From Clostridia bacterium (GTDB lineage Bacteria; Bacillota; Clostridia; Oscillospirales; CAG-272): a DNA stretch of 9,040 nt. The notes under the pieces were generated by a model, which had not been told where the DNA came from, did no database searches, and saw only the letters and a list, made by a program, of their open reading frames with translations. The position numbers and the translations under genes were made by a program. Each line of letters opens with the position of its first letter. The first letter of the stretch is position 1. The stretch covers positions 1 to 9,040 of the forward strand of contig JAFTNI010000174.1 in NCBI GenBank assembly GCA_017451975.1. Direction: 5' to 3'. Of the stretch, positions 1 through 6,180 are shown piece by piece.

Positions 1-743
1 ATCAGTATAAAGACGGCGTGGATATCAACCCCGACGTTATTTTTGAACACTACGAAAAATCAGGCGAGCTCCCCAAAACCGCAGCCCCCAATATAGCGGA
101 AATAACAGAGTTTTTCGGCAAGCTTACCGAGGGCGGCAACGCAGTTGTATATTTCACCATAAGCTCTGAAATGTCCTCCAGCTTCAACAACGCGAGAATA
201 GCGGCACAGAGCTTTGAAGACGTTTACGTTGTAGACACACGCAACCTTTCCACAGGCGGCGGCCTGCTCGTTGTTTCTGCGGCAGAAATGGCGAAAGATG
301 GCAAAGCAGCAAAGGAAATTGCAGAAGAATGCACTTCCCTTCGCGATAGAGTCGACGCTTCTTTCGTTATCGACGACCTTGAATTTTTACATAAAGGCGG
401 CCGTTGCTCCGCTGTTGCGGCGCTCGGCGGCCTGCTCCTTCAGCTCAAGCCCTGCATAACCGTTAAAAACGGCAAAATGGGCGTCGGCAAAAAATACAGC
501 GGCCGTTTTTCAAGATCGCTCCGCAAATACGTTGCCGACAGAATAGGCGACGGCTCTGAAATAGACCTTTCCCGCGTATTCGTAACGCACGCGGGCTGTG
601 ACGAAGAAATTTACACCGCTTGCGTAGAGCAGGTTAAATCGCTCGCTCCCTTCGGCGAAGTATTCGTAACGCGCGCGGGCTGCACGATTTCTTCCCACTG
701 CGGCAGAAATACGCTCGGCGTACTCTTTATAAGAAAAGCCTGA
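1..743 (+). CDS. DegV family fatty-acid-binding protein (5' end missing)
   Basis: The gene is cut by the left window edge: the frame is open from base 3, and the reading upstream of the first possible GTG (18-20) is Q-Y-K-D-G, matching the usual DegV 'YKDGVDI' segment. The GTG is therefore internal and about 35-40 N-terminal residues lie outside. DegV proteins are about 280-residue soluble proteins that bind a fatty acid between two alpha/beta domains; in Firmicutes some serve as FakB, presenting fatty acids to the FakA kinase. Visible family marks, numbered from the GTG, are an E-L-P-K-T stretch (17-21), S-S-E-M-S-S-S-F (49-56, where the family often has SSxLSGT), D-T-R-N-L-S (73-78), L-E-F-L-H-K-G-G-R (121-129) and the C-terminal S-S-H-C-G (228-232). 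Family assignment is firm; the FakB role is inferred, and no fakA is in view. It ends with TGA just before a strong terminator. Confidence 0.9.
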   Translation, partial: QYKDGVDINPDVIFEHYEKSGELPKTAAPNIAEITEFFGKLTEGGNAVVYFTISSEMSSSFNNARIAAQSFEDVYVVDTRNLSTGGGLLVVSAAEMAKDGKAAKEIAEECTSLRDRVDASFVIDDLEFLHKGGRCSAVAALGGLLLQLKPCITVKNGKMGVGKKYSGRFSRSLRKYVADRIGDGSEIDLSRVFVTHAGCDEEIYTACVEQVKSLAPFGEVFVTRAGCTISSHCGRNTLGVLFIRKA

Positions 744-749
744 ATATCA

Positions 750-782
750 AAAAATCCATCATGCGTGGCATGATGGATTTTT
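750..782. terminator. bidirectional rho-independent terminator
   Basis: A perfect 15-bp inverted repeat (750-764 against 768-782) has a 3-base loop. It starts six bases after the degV stop and lies 19 bases beyond the stop of the convergent protease gene. The arm ends are A5 and T5, so both strands carry a U-run after the stem. It can therefore end transcription from both sides. Confidence 0.85.
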
Positions 783-801
783 ATTTGTTAAAATTGTTAA
801 A

Positions 802-1620
802 TCAATATGCGGAAGCTACCGCTGTATACTGGTTGGGCGACATATAGTTTTCTCTCATAAAATTGATAACCGTATCTGCGGGAATAGCAAAGTTCATACC
901 CTCCGCACCGGAAATACCGGAAACAATAGCACCTATAACCCTGCCGCTTTCGTTGAAAATAGGACCGCCCGAGTTGCCGCTGTTTACAGCGCAGTCTGTC
1001 ATAAGCAGTCTTTCATTGTCTACCATTCTGGATCTGTCGCTTACAATACCGCTGGTAATACAAGTGCCGTAGCCAAGCGAGTTGCCTATAACGAAAACTC
1101 TTTCGCCGTTTCTTACCTTGTTGAAATCTTCAAAAGTAACCGTTACAGCGCCTTTAGGTATCTGGTTGAGCTTGATAAGCGCAAGGTCAACACCGTTGCC
1201 GCTGCCGTGAAGGTTATCGCCAAGCTTTATAACGTCCGCTTTCACATTCTGATCGCAGATTTTCACGTTCACTCTTTCGCAAGATCTGCCGTCTTCATAT
1301 GTAACGACATGTGTATTTGTTATTGCATATCCGTCGCAACTTACAAGGAATCCGGAGCCGGAATGGAGATATCTTTCATCAGACCAGGTAATTTCAAGCA
1401 CAGCCTTAACGTTATTATCGAAAACGTCAACGCCGTTGTCATACTGCTCAAGGTTTGCATATTTCGATTTCATTGCAGATTGAGGAGGATCATTCTGGTA
1501 AGCTCTTCTTTCAGGATACAGCTCTTCGAGAGATTCATATCTCGAACCGCAACAAGTACATTTATAGCCGGTGGCTTCTGCTTTGAGGTCGCCGCCGCAT
1601 TGTCTGCATATTTCAAGCAT
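802..1620 (-). CDS. zinc-ribbon trypsin-like serine protease (HtrA-like fold, cytoplasmic)
   Basis: The 272-residue product joins a short N-terminal zinc ribbon to an S1-type chymotrypsin-fold protease domain. The ribbon shows C5-x-x-C8 and C21-x-C23-C24-G. Residues about 65-255 form the protease, with all three catalytic residues in standard contexts: H104 in T-N-T-H-V-V, D145 in V-D-L-A-L-I, and S217 in G-N-S-G-G-P. There is no signal peptide, membrane anchor or PDZ domain, unlike DegP/HtrA proteins, so a cytoplasmic location is inferred. The linker 35-60 is polar and probably flexible. The ATG is supported by AAGGAG seven bases upstream and a good promoter. The gene is monocistronic: the upstream metal operon ends in its own terminator and a convergent terminator lies downstream. 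Substrate and role are unknown; protein quality control or regulated cleavage are both possible. Stop is TGA. Confidence 0.85.
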   Translation of the reverse strand: MLEICRQCGGDLKAEATGYKCTCCGSRYESLEELYPERRAYQNDPPQSAMKSKYANLEQYDNGVDVFDNNVKAVLEITWSDERYLHSGSGFLVSCDGYAITNTHVVTYEDGRSCERVNVKICDQNVKADVIKLGDNLHGSGNGVDLALIKLNQIPKGAVTVTFEDFNKVRNGERVFVIGNSLGYGTCITSGIVSDRSRMVDNERLLMTDCAVNSGNSGGPIFNESGRVIGAIVSGISGAEGMNFAIPADTVINFMRENYMSPNQYTAVASAY

Positions 1621-1656
1621 ATATTTTCTCCTTAATTTTATTTTATACCTATCAAT

Positions 1657-1685
1657 ATATTATCACTAAAATCCAATTATGTCAA
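1657..1685 (-). promoter_or_regulatory. sigma-70/SigA promoter of the protease gene
   Basis: On the minus strand a perfect -35 TTGACA (1685-1680) is followed by 17 bases and TAATAT (1662-1657). An alternative -10, GATAAT (1664-1659), would have a 15-base spacer. The start point would fall about 30 bases before the ATG at 1620. No operator-like repeat is evident. Confidence 0.7.
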
Positions 1686-1728
1686 TAAATATTGCAAAAA
1701 TAATGCTTTTACCGCCATCTCACGCGGC

Positions 1729-1767
1729 AAAAAAAGAAGAAGTGCTTCCATATTACGGAAGAACTTC
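1729..1767 (-). terminator. rho-independent terminator of the metal-efflux operon
   Basis: On the minus strand an 11-bp stem (1767-1757 with 1749-1739, one mismatch, 7-base loop) is followed by CTTCTTTTTTT. It starts 15 bases after the ATPase stop and isolates the operon from the downstream protease gene. Confidence 0.8.
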
Positions 1768-1781
1768 CCTTTTCTGTAATT

Positions 1782-3617
1782 TCATTTCTCCTTTATCATT
1801 GCACGCATAGCGTTCAGTATGGCTATAACCATAACGCCAACGTCGCCAAAAACGGCTATCCACATATTTGCCACGCCCAGCGCACCGAGCACGAGTATTA
1901 TTCCCTTTACGCCGAGTGCGAAAACGATATTCTGGCGCACAATGCGCATGGTTTTGCGCGCTGTCTTTATAGCAAGAGCTATTTTTTCGGGGTTATCGTC
2001 CATCAGAACGATATCGGCAGATTCTATTGCCGCATCGCTTCCGAGCGCGCCCATAGCTATACCTACATCTGCACGGGAAAGCACCGGAGCATCGTTTATA
2101 CCGTCGCCCACAAAGGCAAGGTGCGCACCGCCAACAAGAAGCTTTTCAACCTCCGTCACCTTGTCGGCAGGCAGAAGCCCTGCGCGGAATTCGTCAACTC
2201 CAAGCTCCGAGCTGACAGCTGTGGCAACGCTTTCACTATCGCCCGTAAGCATAACGGTTTTTTTTACGCCGAGCGCCTTAAGCGCCGCGAGCGCGCCGCG
2301 CGACTGCGGCTTTATTTCGTCGTTTATCACAATATAACCGAGGTATTCGGCGCCCTTCGATACGTATACGGCAGTGCCCGTGCTTGCACACCCCTCTGCT
2401 TTTGCCCCCGCTTCTCCCATAAGCGCGAGGTTGCCAAGGTAATATTTTTCGCCGTCTACCGTGGCTTCTATGCCCTTGCCCGCAAGCTCATGCGCATCAC
2501 TCACACGGCTTTTTTCGGGCTTTGCGCCGTAAGCGCTCACAATAGAGCGCGCAACGGGGTGGGAAGAAAAGCTTTCTGCCGCCGCGGCAAGCGCAAGCAG
2601 CTCGCCTTCTGCAATACCGTTTGCGTGTATTTCCGTTACCTTGAAGCTGCCCTTGGTAAGCGTGCCCGTTTTATCGAAAACAACGGTGTCCACCCCTGCA
2701 AGCGCCTCCAGGTAGTTTGCGCCCTTTATAAGCACGCCTTGGCGCGAAGCACCGCCAATTCCGCCGAAAAACGAAAGCGGCACGGAAACCACAAGCGCGC
2801 ACGGGCAGGAAACCACGAGGAATATAAGCGCGCGGTTTATCCATTCTGCCCAGTTGCCCGTTATAAGCGAGGGGATAACTGCAAGTATGAGCGCCGCCGT
2901 TACAACGCAAGGCGTATAGTAGCGTGCAAAGCGCGTTATAAAGTTTTCTACGCGCGCTTTTTTTTCCGAGGAATTTTCCACAAGCTCCAGTATCTTTGCC
3001 ACGGTGCTTTCCTCGTAAACGCTTTCGGCGCGAACCTCTATAGCGCCCGTAAGGTTTATAGAGCCGCTTATAACCTTATCGCCCTCGGCTTTATCCTGCG
3101 GAAGGCTTTCACCCGTAAGCGCCGCCGTGTTCACGGCGGTATTACCCTTTACTATTTCGCCGTCGAGCGGTATTTTTTCGCCGGGGCGCACAACTATAAC
3201 CTCGCCTATGGCAACCTCCTCGGGCGAAACCTCAAGCTCCTCGCCGCCGCGCTTTACCACGGCGAAATCGGGGCGTATATCCATAAGCGCGGCTATGGAT
3301 TTTCTGCTTTTGCCCACAGCAACGCTCTGGAAAAATTCGCCCACCTGATAGAAAAGCATAACGGCGCAAGCCTCTTTATAATCGCTTATGGCAAAAGCGC
3401 CAACGGTAGCTATAGCCATAAGAAATTTTTCATCAAATACCTGCCCGCGCAAAATATTTCTCAAAGCGCCCCACAGCACGTCGTAGCCTATAATGGCGTA
3501 CGGCACGAGGAAGGCGGCAAGCGCCCAAACGCCCTCTGCGGGCAAGAACATCGCCGCAATCCAAAGCGCAGACGAAAGGGCTATGCGGGCAAGCATCTTT
3601 TTCTGCTTCCTGCTCAT
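1782..3617 (-). CDS. cadA: P1B-2 type Zn/Cd/Pb-exporting P-type ATPase
   Basis: The 611-residue protein couples ATP hydrolysis to export of divalent soft metals (Zn, Cd, Pb) across the cytoplasmic membrane. Core motifs are complete: T-G-E-S actuator loop (168-171), C271-P-C273 membrane metal site, phosphorylated D315 in D-K-T-G-T-L-T, the S-H-P nucleotide-binding motif (352-354), T-G-D (458-460) and G-D-G-I-N-D (504-509). Late membrane residues K571 and D592 (in G-D-V-G) match the conserved Lys and Asp of ZntA/CadA-type pumps, which separates it from Cu pumps. The N-terminus goes straight to the first membrane helices with no metal-binding domain; that domain is the separate upstream gene. 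The start follows AAGGAGG by about five bases, and this ribosome site overlaps the TAA of the upstream gene, indicating translational coupling. Exact metal preference cannot be read from sequence. Stop is TGA. Confidence 0.93.
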   Translation of the reverse strand: MSRKQKKMLARIALSSALWIAAMFLPAEGVWALAAFLVPYAIIGYDVLWGALRNILRGQVFDEKFLMAIATVGAFAISDYKEACAVMLFYQVGEFFQSVAVGKSRKSIAALMDIRPDFAVVKRGGEELEVSPEEVAIGEVIVVRPGEKIPLDGEIVKGNTAVNTAALTGESLPQDKAEGDKVISGSINLTGAIEVRAESVYEESTVAKILELVENSSEKKARVENFITRFARYYTPCVVTAALILAVIPSLITGNWAEWINRALIFLVVSCPCALVVSVPLSFFGGIGGASRQGVLIKGANYLEALAGVDTVVFDKTGTLTKGSFKVTEIHANGIAEGELLALAAAAESFSSHPVARSIVSAYGAKPEKSRVSDAHELAGKGIEATVDGEKYYLGNLALMGEAGAKAEGCASTGTAVYVSKGAEYLGYIVINDEIKPQSRGALAALKALGVKKTVMLTGDSESVATAVSSELGVDEFRAGLLPADKVTEVEKLLVGGAHLAFVGDGINDAPVLSRADVGIAMGALGSDAAIESADIVLMDDNPEKIALAIKTARKTMRIVRQNIVFALGVKGIILVLGALGVANMWIAVFGDVGVMVIAILNAMRAMIKEK

Positions 3618-3627
3618 AAAGCCCTCC

Positions 3628-3846
3628 TTAAAGCACTATTCTGCAATCGGGCTCTACCTTTTTTATGGCTTTCTGTGCTTTTTTAAGAACATTTTCAAAA
3701 ACCGCATCGTCTGCTTCGAGCGTCATTTTTTGCATAAGAAAATTGATGGAAACGGCCTTCACGCCGTCTATTTTCGCAATGGCATCCTGCATTTTCGCCG
3801 CGCAATGTGCGCAATCGAGGTCTTCAAGCTTAAATACTTTTTTCAT
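3628..3846 (-). CDS. free-standing heavy-metal-associated (HMA) domain protein
   Basis: The 72-residue protein is a single ferredoxin-like HMA domain. Its metal site is D11-C12-A-H-C15; the Asp before the first Cys is typical of Zn/Cd/Pb pump domains rather than the G-M-T-C of Cu domains. The C-terminal E-P-D-C-R-I-V resembles the stretch that leads into the first membrane helix of full-length CadA pumps, so the gene looks like a CadA N-terminus encoded separately. It probably binds metal in the cytosol and passes it to, or regulates, the ATPase encoded ten bases downstream. The ATG has AAGGAG nine bases upstream. An independent metallochaperone (CopZ-like) is the alternative, but the motif and operon favour Zn/Cd. 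Stop is TAA. Confidence 0.9.
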   Translation of the reverse strand: MKKVFKLEDLDCAHCAAKMQDAIAKIDGVKAVSINFLMQKMTLEADDAVFENVLKKAQKAIKKVEPDCRIVL

Positions 3847-3871
3847 AATAAAAATCTCCTTAAATATAAAA

Positions 3872-4234
3872 TTATTTTTGTTTCTGATGTTTTTCTATAA
3901 GGTGGTCAAACCCCTGCGCCACGATCGTGCGCACGTGGTTGTCGGCAAGGAAATAATATACTGTTTTCCCCTCTCTGCGGTTTGCCACGAGGTTTGCGTT
4001 TTTAAGCACCTTGAGCTGATGTGAAATTGCCGATTGCGCCATGCCCAAAAGCTCTGCTATTGCGCAAACACACATTTCGCTTTCAAAAAGAGAATAGAGT
4101 ATTTTCATTCTCGTAGTATCGCCGAAAACCTTGAAAAGGTCGGCAAGGTCGCAAATAAGCTCATCCTCGGGTAGCTCGCTTTTCACCTTTTTCAGTATTT
4201 CTTCGTGATTATGCGCCAATATATGCACCACCAT
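3872..4234 (-). CDS. ArsR/SmtB-family metal-sensing repressor (CadC-like)
   Basis: The 120-residue winged-helix repressor is expected to bind its operator as a dimer and release it on metal binding. The DNA-recognition region is A-I-S-H-Q-L-K-V-L (69-77), followed by the wing R-R-E-G-K-T-V-Y-Y (86-94). Both classical metal sites can be traced. The alpha-5 site D98, H100, H111, E114 has exactly the spacing known in Staphylococcus CadC (2, 11, 3). An alpha-3 type pair C55-V-C57 is present, with C28 and N-terminal His 4, 8 and 10 as possible partners. It is the first gene of the efflux operon and likely represses it through the repeats over the promoter. The ATG at 4234 lacks a Shine-Dalgarno sequence and sits about 13-14 bases from the predicted transcript start; codons 2 and 3 are GTG and could also initiate. 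Stop is TAA, 25 bases before the HMA gene. Confidence 0.92.
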   Translation of the reverse strand: MVVHILAHNHEEILKKVKSELPEDELICDLADLFKVFGDTTRMKILYSLFESEMCVCAIAELLGMAQSAISHQLKVLKNANLVANRREGKTVYYFLADNHVRTIVAQGFDHLIEKHQKQK

Positions 4235-4271
4235 TCATATGTATTTACATTCATATGATAACATATTCATA
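4233..4271 (-). promoter_or_regulatory. candidate ArsR operator: three TATGAAT repeats, 16-bp period
   Basis: TATGAAT occurs on the minus strand at 4271-4265, 4255-4249 and 4239-4233, exactly 16 bases apart. The two intervals are imperfect dyads (4270-4255 and 4254-4239) joined at a CATATG. The block covers part of the spacer, the -10 element, the predicted start point and the start codon, as expected for autorepression. TGAA-type half-sites are known from SmtB/CzrA operators; binding here is inferred. Confidence 0.6.
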
Positions 4272-4283
4272 CGTATTTGTCAA
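4255..4283 (-). promoter_or_regulatory. promoter of the arsR-HMA-ATPase operon
   Basis: On the minus strand, -35 TTGACA (4283-4278), a 17-base spacer and -10 TATCAT (4260-4255) form a near-consensus SigA promoter. The start point would be near 4248-4246, leaving a leader of roughly 13 bases. It begins about ten bases after the terminator of the neighbouring membrane-protein gene. Confidence 0.8.
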
Positions 4284-4292
4284 GCAGAAAAA

Positions 4293-4333
4293 TAAAAAAG
4301 CTTATGCGTTGTTTTCACACATAAGCTTTTTTA
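4293..4333 (-). terminator. rho-independent terminator of the intact membrane-protein gene
   Basis: A perfect 14-bp inverted repeat (4293-4306 with 4320-4333, 13-base loop) starts one base after the TGA of the 4335-6056 gene. Its distal arm ends in a T6 run on the minus strand, followed by ATTTTT. Confidence 0.85.
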
Positions 4334-4334
4334 T

Positions 4335-6056
4335 TCACTCCCCCGCGTTCATTTGCGATATAGCCGTTATGGGGTTTGCATCGAATACGAACACAAGGTA
4401 ACTATCACACTTCAGCTTTTTAACGTAATGATTTGAAGTAAGCCAAGCCCATTCGTCCGATTTGGAAACAGTGGTATAGTCGCTTTCCGAAAGAGCCACG
4501 AAATATTTTTCCAGCCCCGTCTGGTCGGAAAACCAATTTACGTTTGATTGGTAATGATATGGACTTATGCCGCTTTCACGCGAAATAACTATAGGGCGCA
4601 CCTTGACATCGGAATCAGCAATAACCGTGGTTGCCTGCGCCGTCCAGAATTCCGCGAAGCCATATTCCAGCCCTTCCTCGCGCAGAAACGCGGCAAGCCC
4701 GTGCTGTGCGTTGCCCCTGCCGTAGTTTCTCGGCATATCGCTTATTTCCTTAAGATTAATAATCGCACAAAGCGATGTTACGAGCATAAAAAGCGCCCCT
4801 ACCCTGCGCCAGGAAAAACCACCCTCGCTCATGCGCAGCATAAACCTTATCGCCGCGGCAGAAGCGATTATGCCCGTACCAACCATAGGCAAAAGGCGCC
4901 AATTTCCCGCAGAAAGTCTGCCGCAAATAAAGCCTACCATTATCACGGCGGAAACAGCCACGTGAACCCAAAGCAAAAGCTTCGTGGGAGCATCTTCAAT
5001 CTTTTTATAGCAGAAAAGCAAAACAAGCGGAAGCGCGAGAATAACCACGGAAACGCCAAGCCTTATAAACTCTTTCAGCGTGCCTTCACCGTTAAGCGCA
5101 GTACCGTCTGCCATATTCACACCGCAGAGCGAAAAATAACATTCCGGGAATTTAAGCAGGTTATCTACCCAACCGTCAACACTGTAGAACAGTGAATATG
5201 CATCGGCATACCCCGCTATAATATCCCCTTTCCATATATCAAGTATGTATCCGCCCAGTGCGGTAGAGATGCAAAGTATAAGCGCGGCAAGCAGGTAATA
5301 CCCATTCTTTGCGGAAACAAGCTTTTCTCTGTTGTTGAAAACCACGTACGCCGCAAGCGAAGCAAACATCGGCAAAGTGTATATTGCCACGCACTGCGTG
5401 CCGTTTGTGGCGGCAAACGTCATAAACACAAGAAAAACCGCCGCATATATAAAGCCCTTCTTTCTGTTCCCTTTTTCAAGGTGGCGGCAAGTGCGAAGCA
5501 TAAGTCCCATGCCCGTAAACAAAATTATCAAGCCAAGGCTATAGTAAATAACGTGCCCCCACATTATTTCTCGCATTTTATCGCTTGAGGAAAGCAAAAG
5601 AAGCACAAGCCCCGCGGTAAAAAACGAAAAGCTATAGCTCCACTCCATGCTCCTGCAGAAAAATATAACCGAAGCAAAGAAAAGCAGCGCAAATATAACC
5701 ATACCTGCGGTGTGCGCCGCCATGGTAACGCCGAATATATGTATAAGCGGCACAAGCCACACCTGCGCGCTGAACGGAAGCAGTGCCGCATAAAAGAAAT
5801 CGGGGTTGAAAACCTTGCCGCTTTCTGCCGCCGCCTCTGCCCAATAAAGCGAATCTGCGCAATCGGAATGGAAATACCCTTGGGCGGGGCCCGCTATGTA
5901 GTAAATGACCGTACCAAACGCTGCCGCCGCAAAAAGCAAACCAAGGGCAAAAAATAAAATTTCCCGTGTCTTTTTGCTTTTCACCGTATCGCCGCTATAT
6001 GCGGCGGCGTGCGGCGTCGCCTGCTTCTTATTAGTGTTCCTTTTCTTCTTTCCCAT
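4335..6056 (-). CDS. polytopic membrane protein, GT-C glycosyltransferase-like
   Basis: The 573-residue product is not recognised as a named family. A basic N-terminus (K/R-rich, 1-31) precedes about 12 hydrophobic segments (near 33-55, 88-108, 112-134, 143-156, 166-187, 200-219, 222-240, 252-271, 330-349, 360-378, 386-407, 416-433) and a soluble C-terminal domain of about 140 residues. After the first helix comes an acidic extracytoplasmic loop, Y-F-H-S-D-C-A-D (61-68). This architecture, with Asp residues in the first loop, resembles GT-C fold transferases that use polyprenyl-linked sugars, but no diagnostic catalytic motif can be confirmed. The C-terminal part has a distinctive Y-G-F-A-E-F-W-T-A-Q (465-474). 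GAGGA lies about seven bases before the ATG. The neighbour 6181-7827 is a tandem paralog. A transferase role in surface glycan assembly is inference; a transporter or unrelated membrane protein remains possible. Stop is TGA. Confidence 0.75.
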   Translation of the reverse strand: MGKKKRNTNKKQATPHAAAYSGDTVKSKKTREILFFALGLLFAAAAFGTVIYYIAGPAQGYFHSDCADSLYWAEAAAESGKVFNPDFFYAALLPFSAQVWLVPLIHIFGVTMAAHTAGMVIFALLFFASVIFFCRSMEWSYSFSFFTAGLVLLLLSSSDKMREIMWGHVIYYSLGLIILFTGMGLMLRTCRHLEKGNRKKGFIYAAVFLVFMTFAATNGTQCVAIYTLPMFASLAAYVVFNNREKLVSAKNGYYLLAALILCISTALGGYILDIWKGDIIAGYADAYSLFYSVDGWVDNLLKFPECYFSLCGVNMADGTALNGEGTLKEFIRLGVSVVILALPLVLLFCYKKIEDAPTKLLLWVHVAVSAVIMVGFICGRLSAGNWRLLPMVGTGIIASAAAIRFMLRMSEGGFSWRRVGALFMLVTSLCAIINLKEISDMPRNYGRGNAQHGLAAFLREEGLEYGFAEFWTAQATTVIADSDVKVRPIVISRESGISPYHYQSNVNWFSDQTGLEKYFVALSESDYTTVSKSDEWAWLTSNHYVKKLKCDSYLVFVFDANPITAISQMNAGE

Positions 6057-6077
6057 ATTAAAATCCTCGTTCTTAAA

Positions 6078-6110
6078 TTACGGTATACCCGAAAGTATAT
6101 CTTTCCGTAA
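6078..6110. promoter_or_regulatory. two-tier inverted repeat upstream of the membrane-protein gene
   Basis: The outer arms TTACGG and CCGTAA (6078-6083, 6105-6110) and inner arms TATAC and GTATA (6084-6088, 6095-6099) enclose a 6-base loop, with a 5-base one-sided bulge (6100-6104). It overlaps a weak candidate -10, TATACT (6099-6094, minus), so it could be an operator or a leader hairpin. Confidence 0.45.
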
Positions 6111-6121
6111 CATATAGTCGA
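6094..6121 (-). promoter_or_regulatory. weak candidate promoter of the intact membrane-protein gene
   Basis: On the minus strand TCGACT (6121-6116), a 16-base spacer and TATACT (6099-6094) is the best pair found between the upstream terminator and the ATG at 6056. The -35 is poor. A promoter is expected here because the terminator at 6147-6179 isolates the gene. Confidence 0.3.
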
Positions 6122-6146
6122 AGATATTCACGTATTTTCTCATAGT

Positions 6147-6179
6147 AAAAAGCCTATGCGCGAAACACATAGGCTTTTT
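6147..6179 (-). terminator. rho-independent terminator of the interrupted paralog
   Basis: A perfect 12-bp inverted repeat (6147-6158 with 6168-6179, 9-base loop) ends in T5 on the minus strand, one base after the TAA of the paralog. It shares its stem pattern with the terminator at 4293-4333, including one compensatory base-pair change. Confidence 0.85.
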
Positions 6180-6180
6180 G

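Noticed and set aside
18..743. Starting the DegV gene at the GTG at 18
   Set aside because: The frame is open to the window edge, and the codons before the GTG read Y-K-D-G, which continues the conserved family sequence.
2121..3686. A 521-codon open frame on the plus strand
   Set aside because: It lies antisense to the ATPase and HMA genes, has a low-complexity Arg/Tyr/Ala-rich product and no ribosome site; it is a codon-use shadow.
4548..5195. A 215-codon plus-strand frame, with a similar 238-codon frame at 6178-6894
   Set aside because: Both are antisense to the two paralogous membrane-protein genes and resemble each other only because the genes do. The translations are basic and lack any domain.
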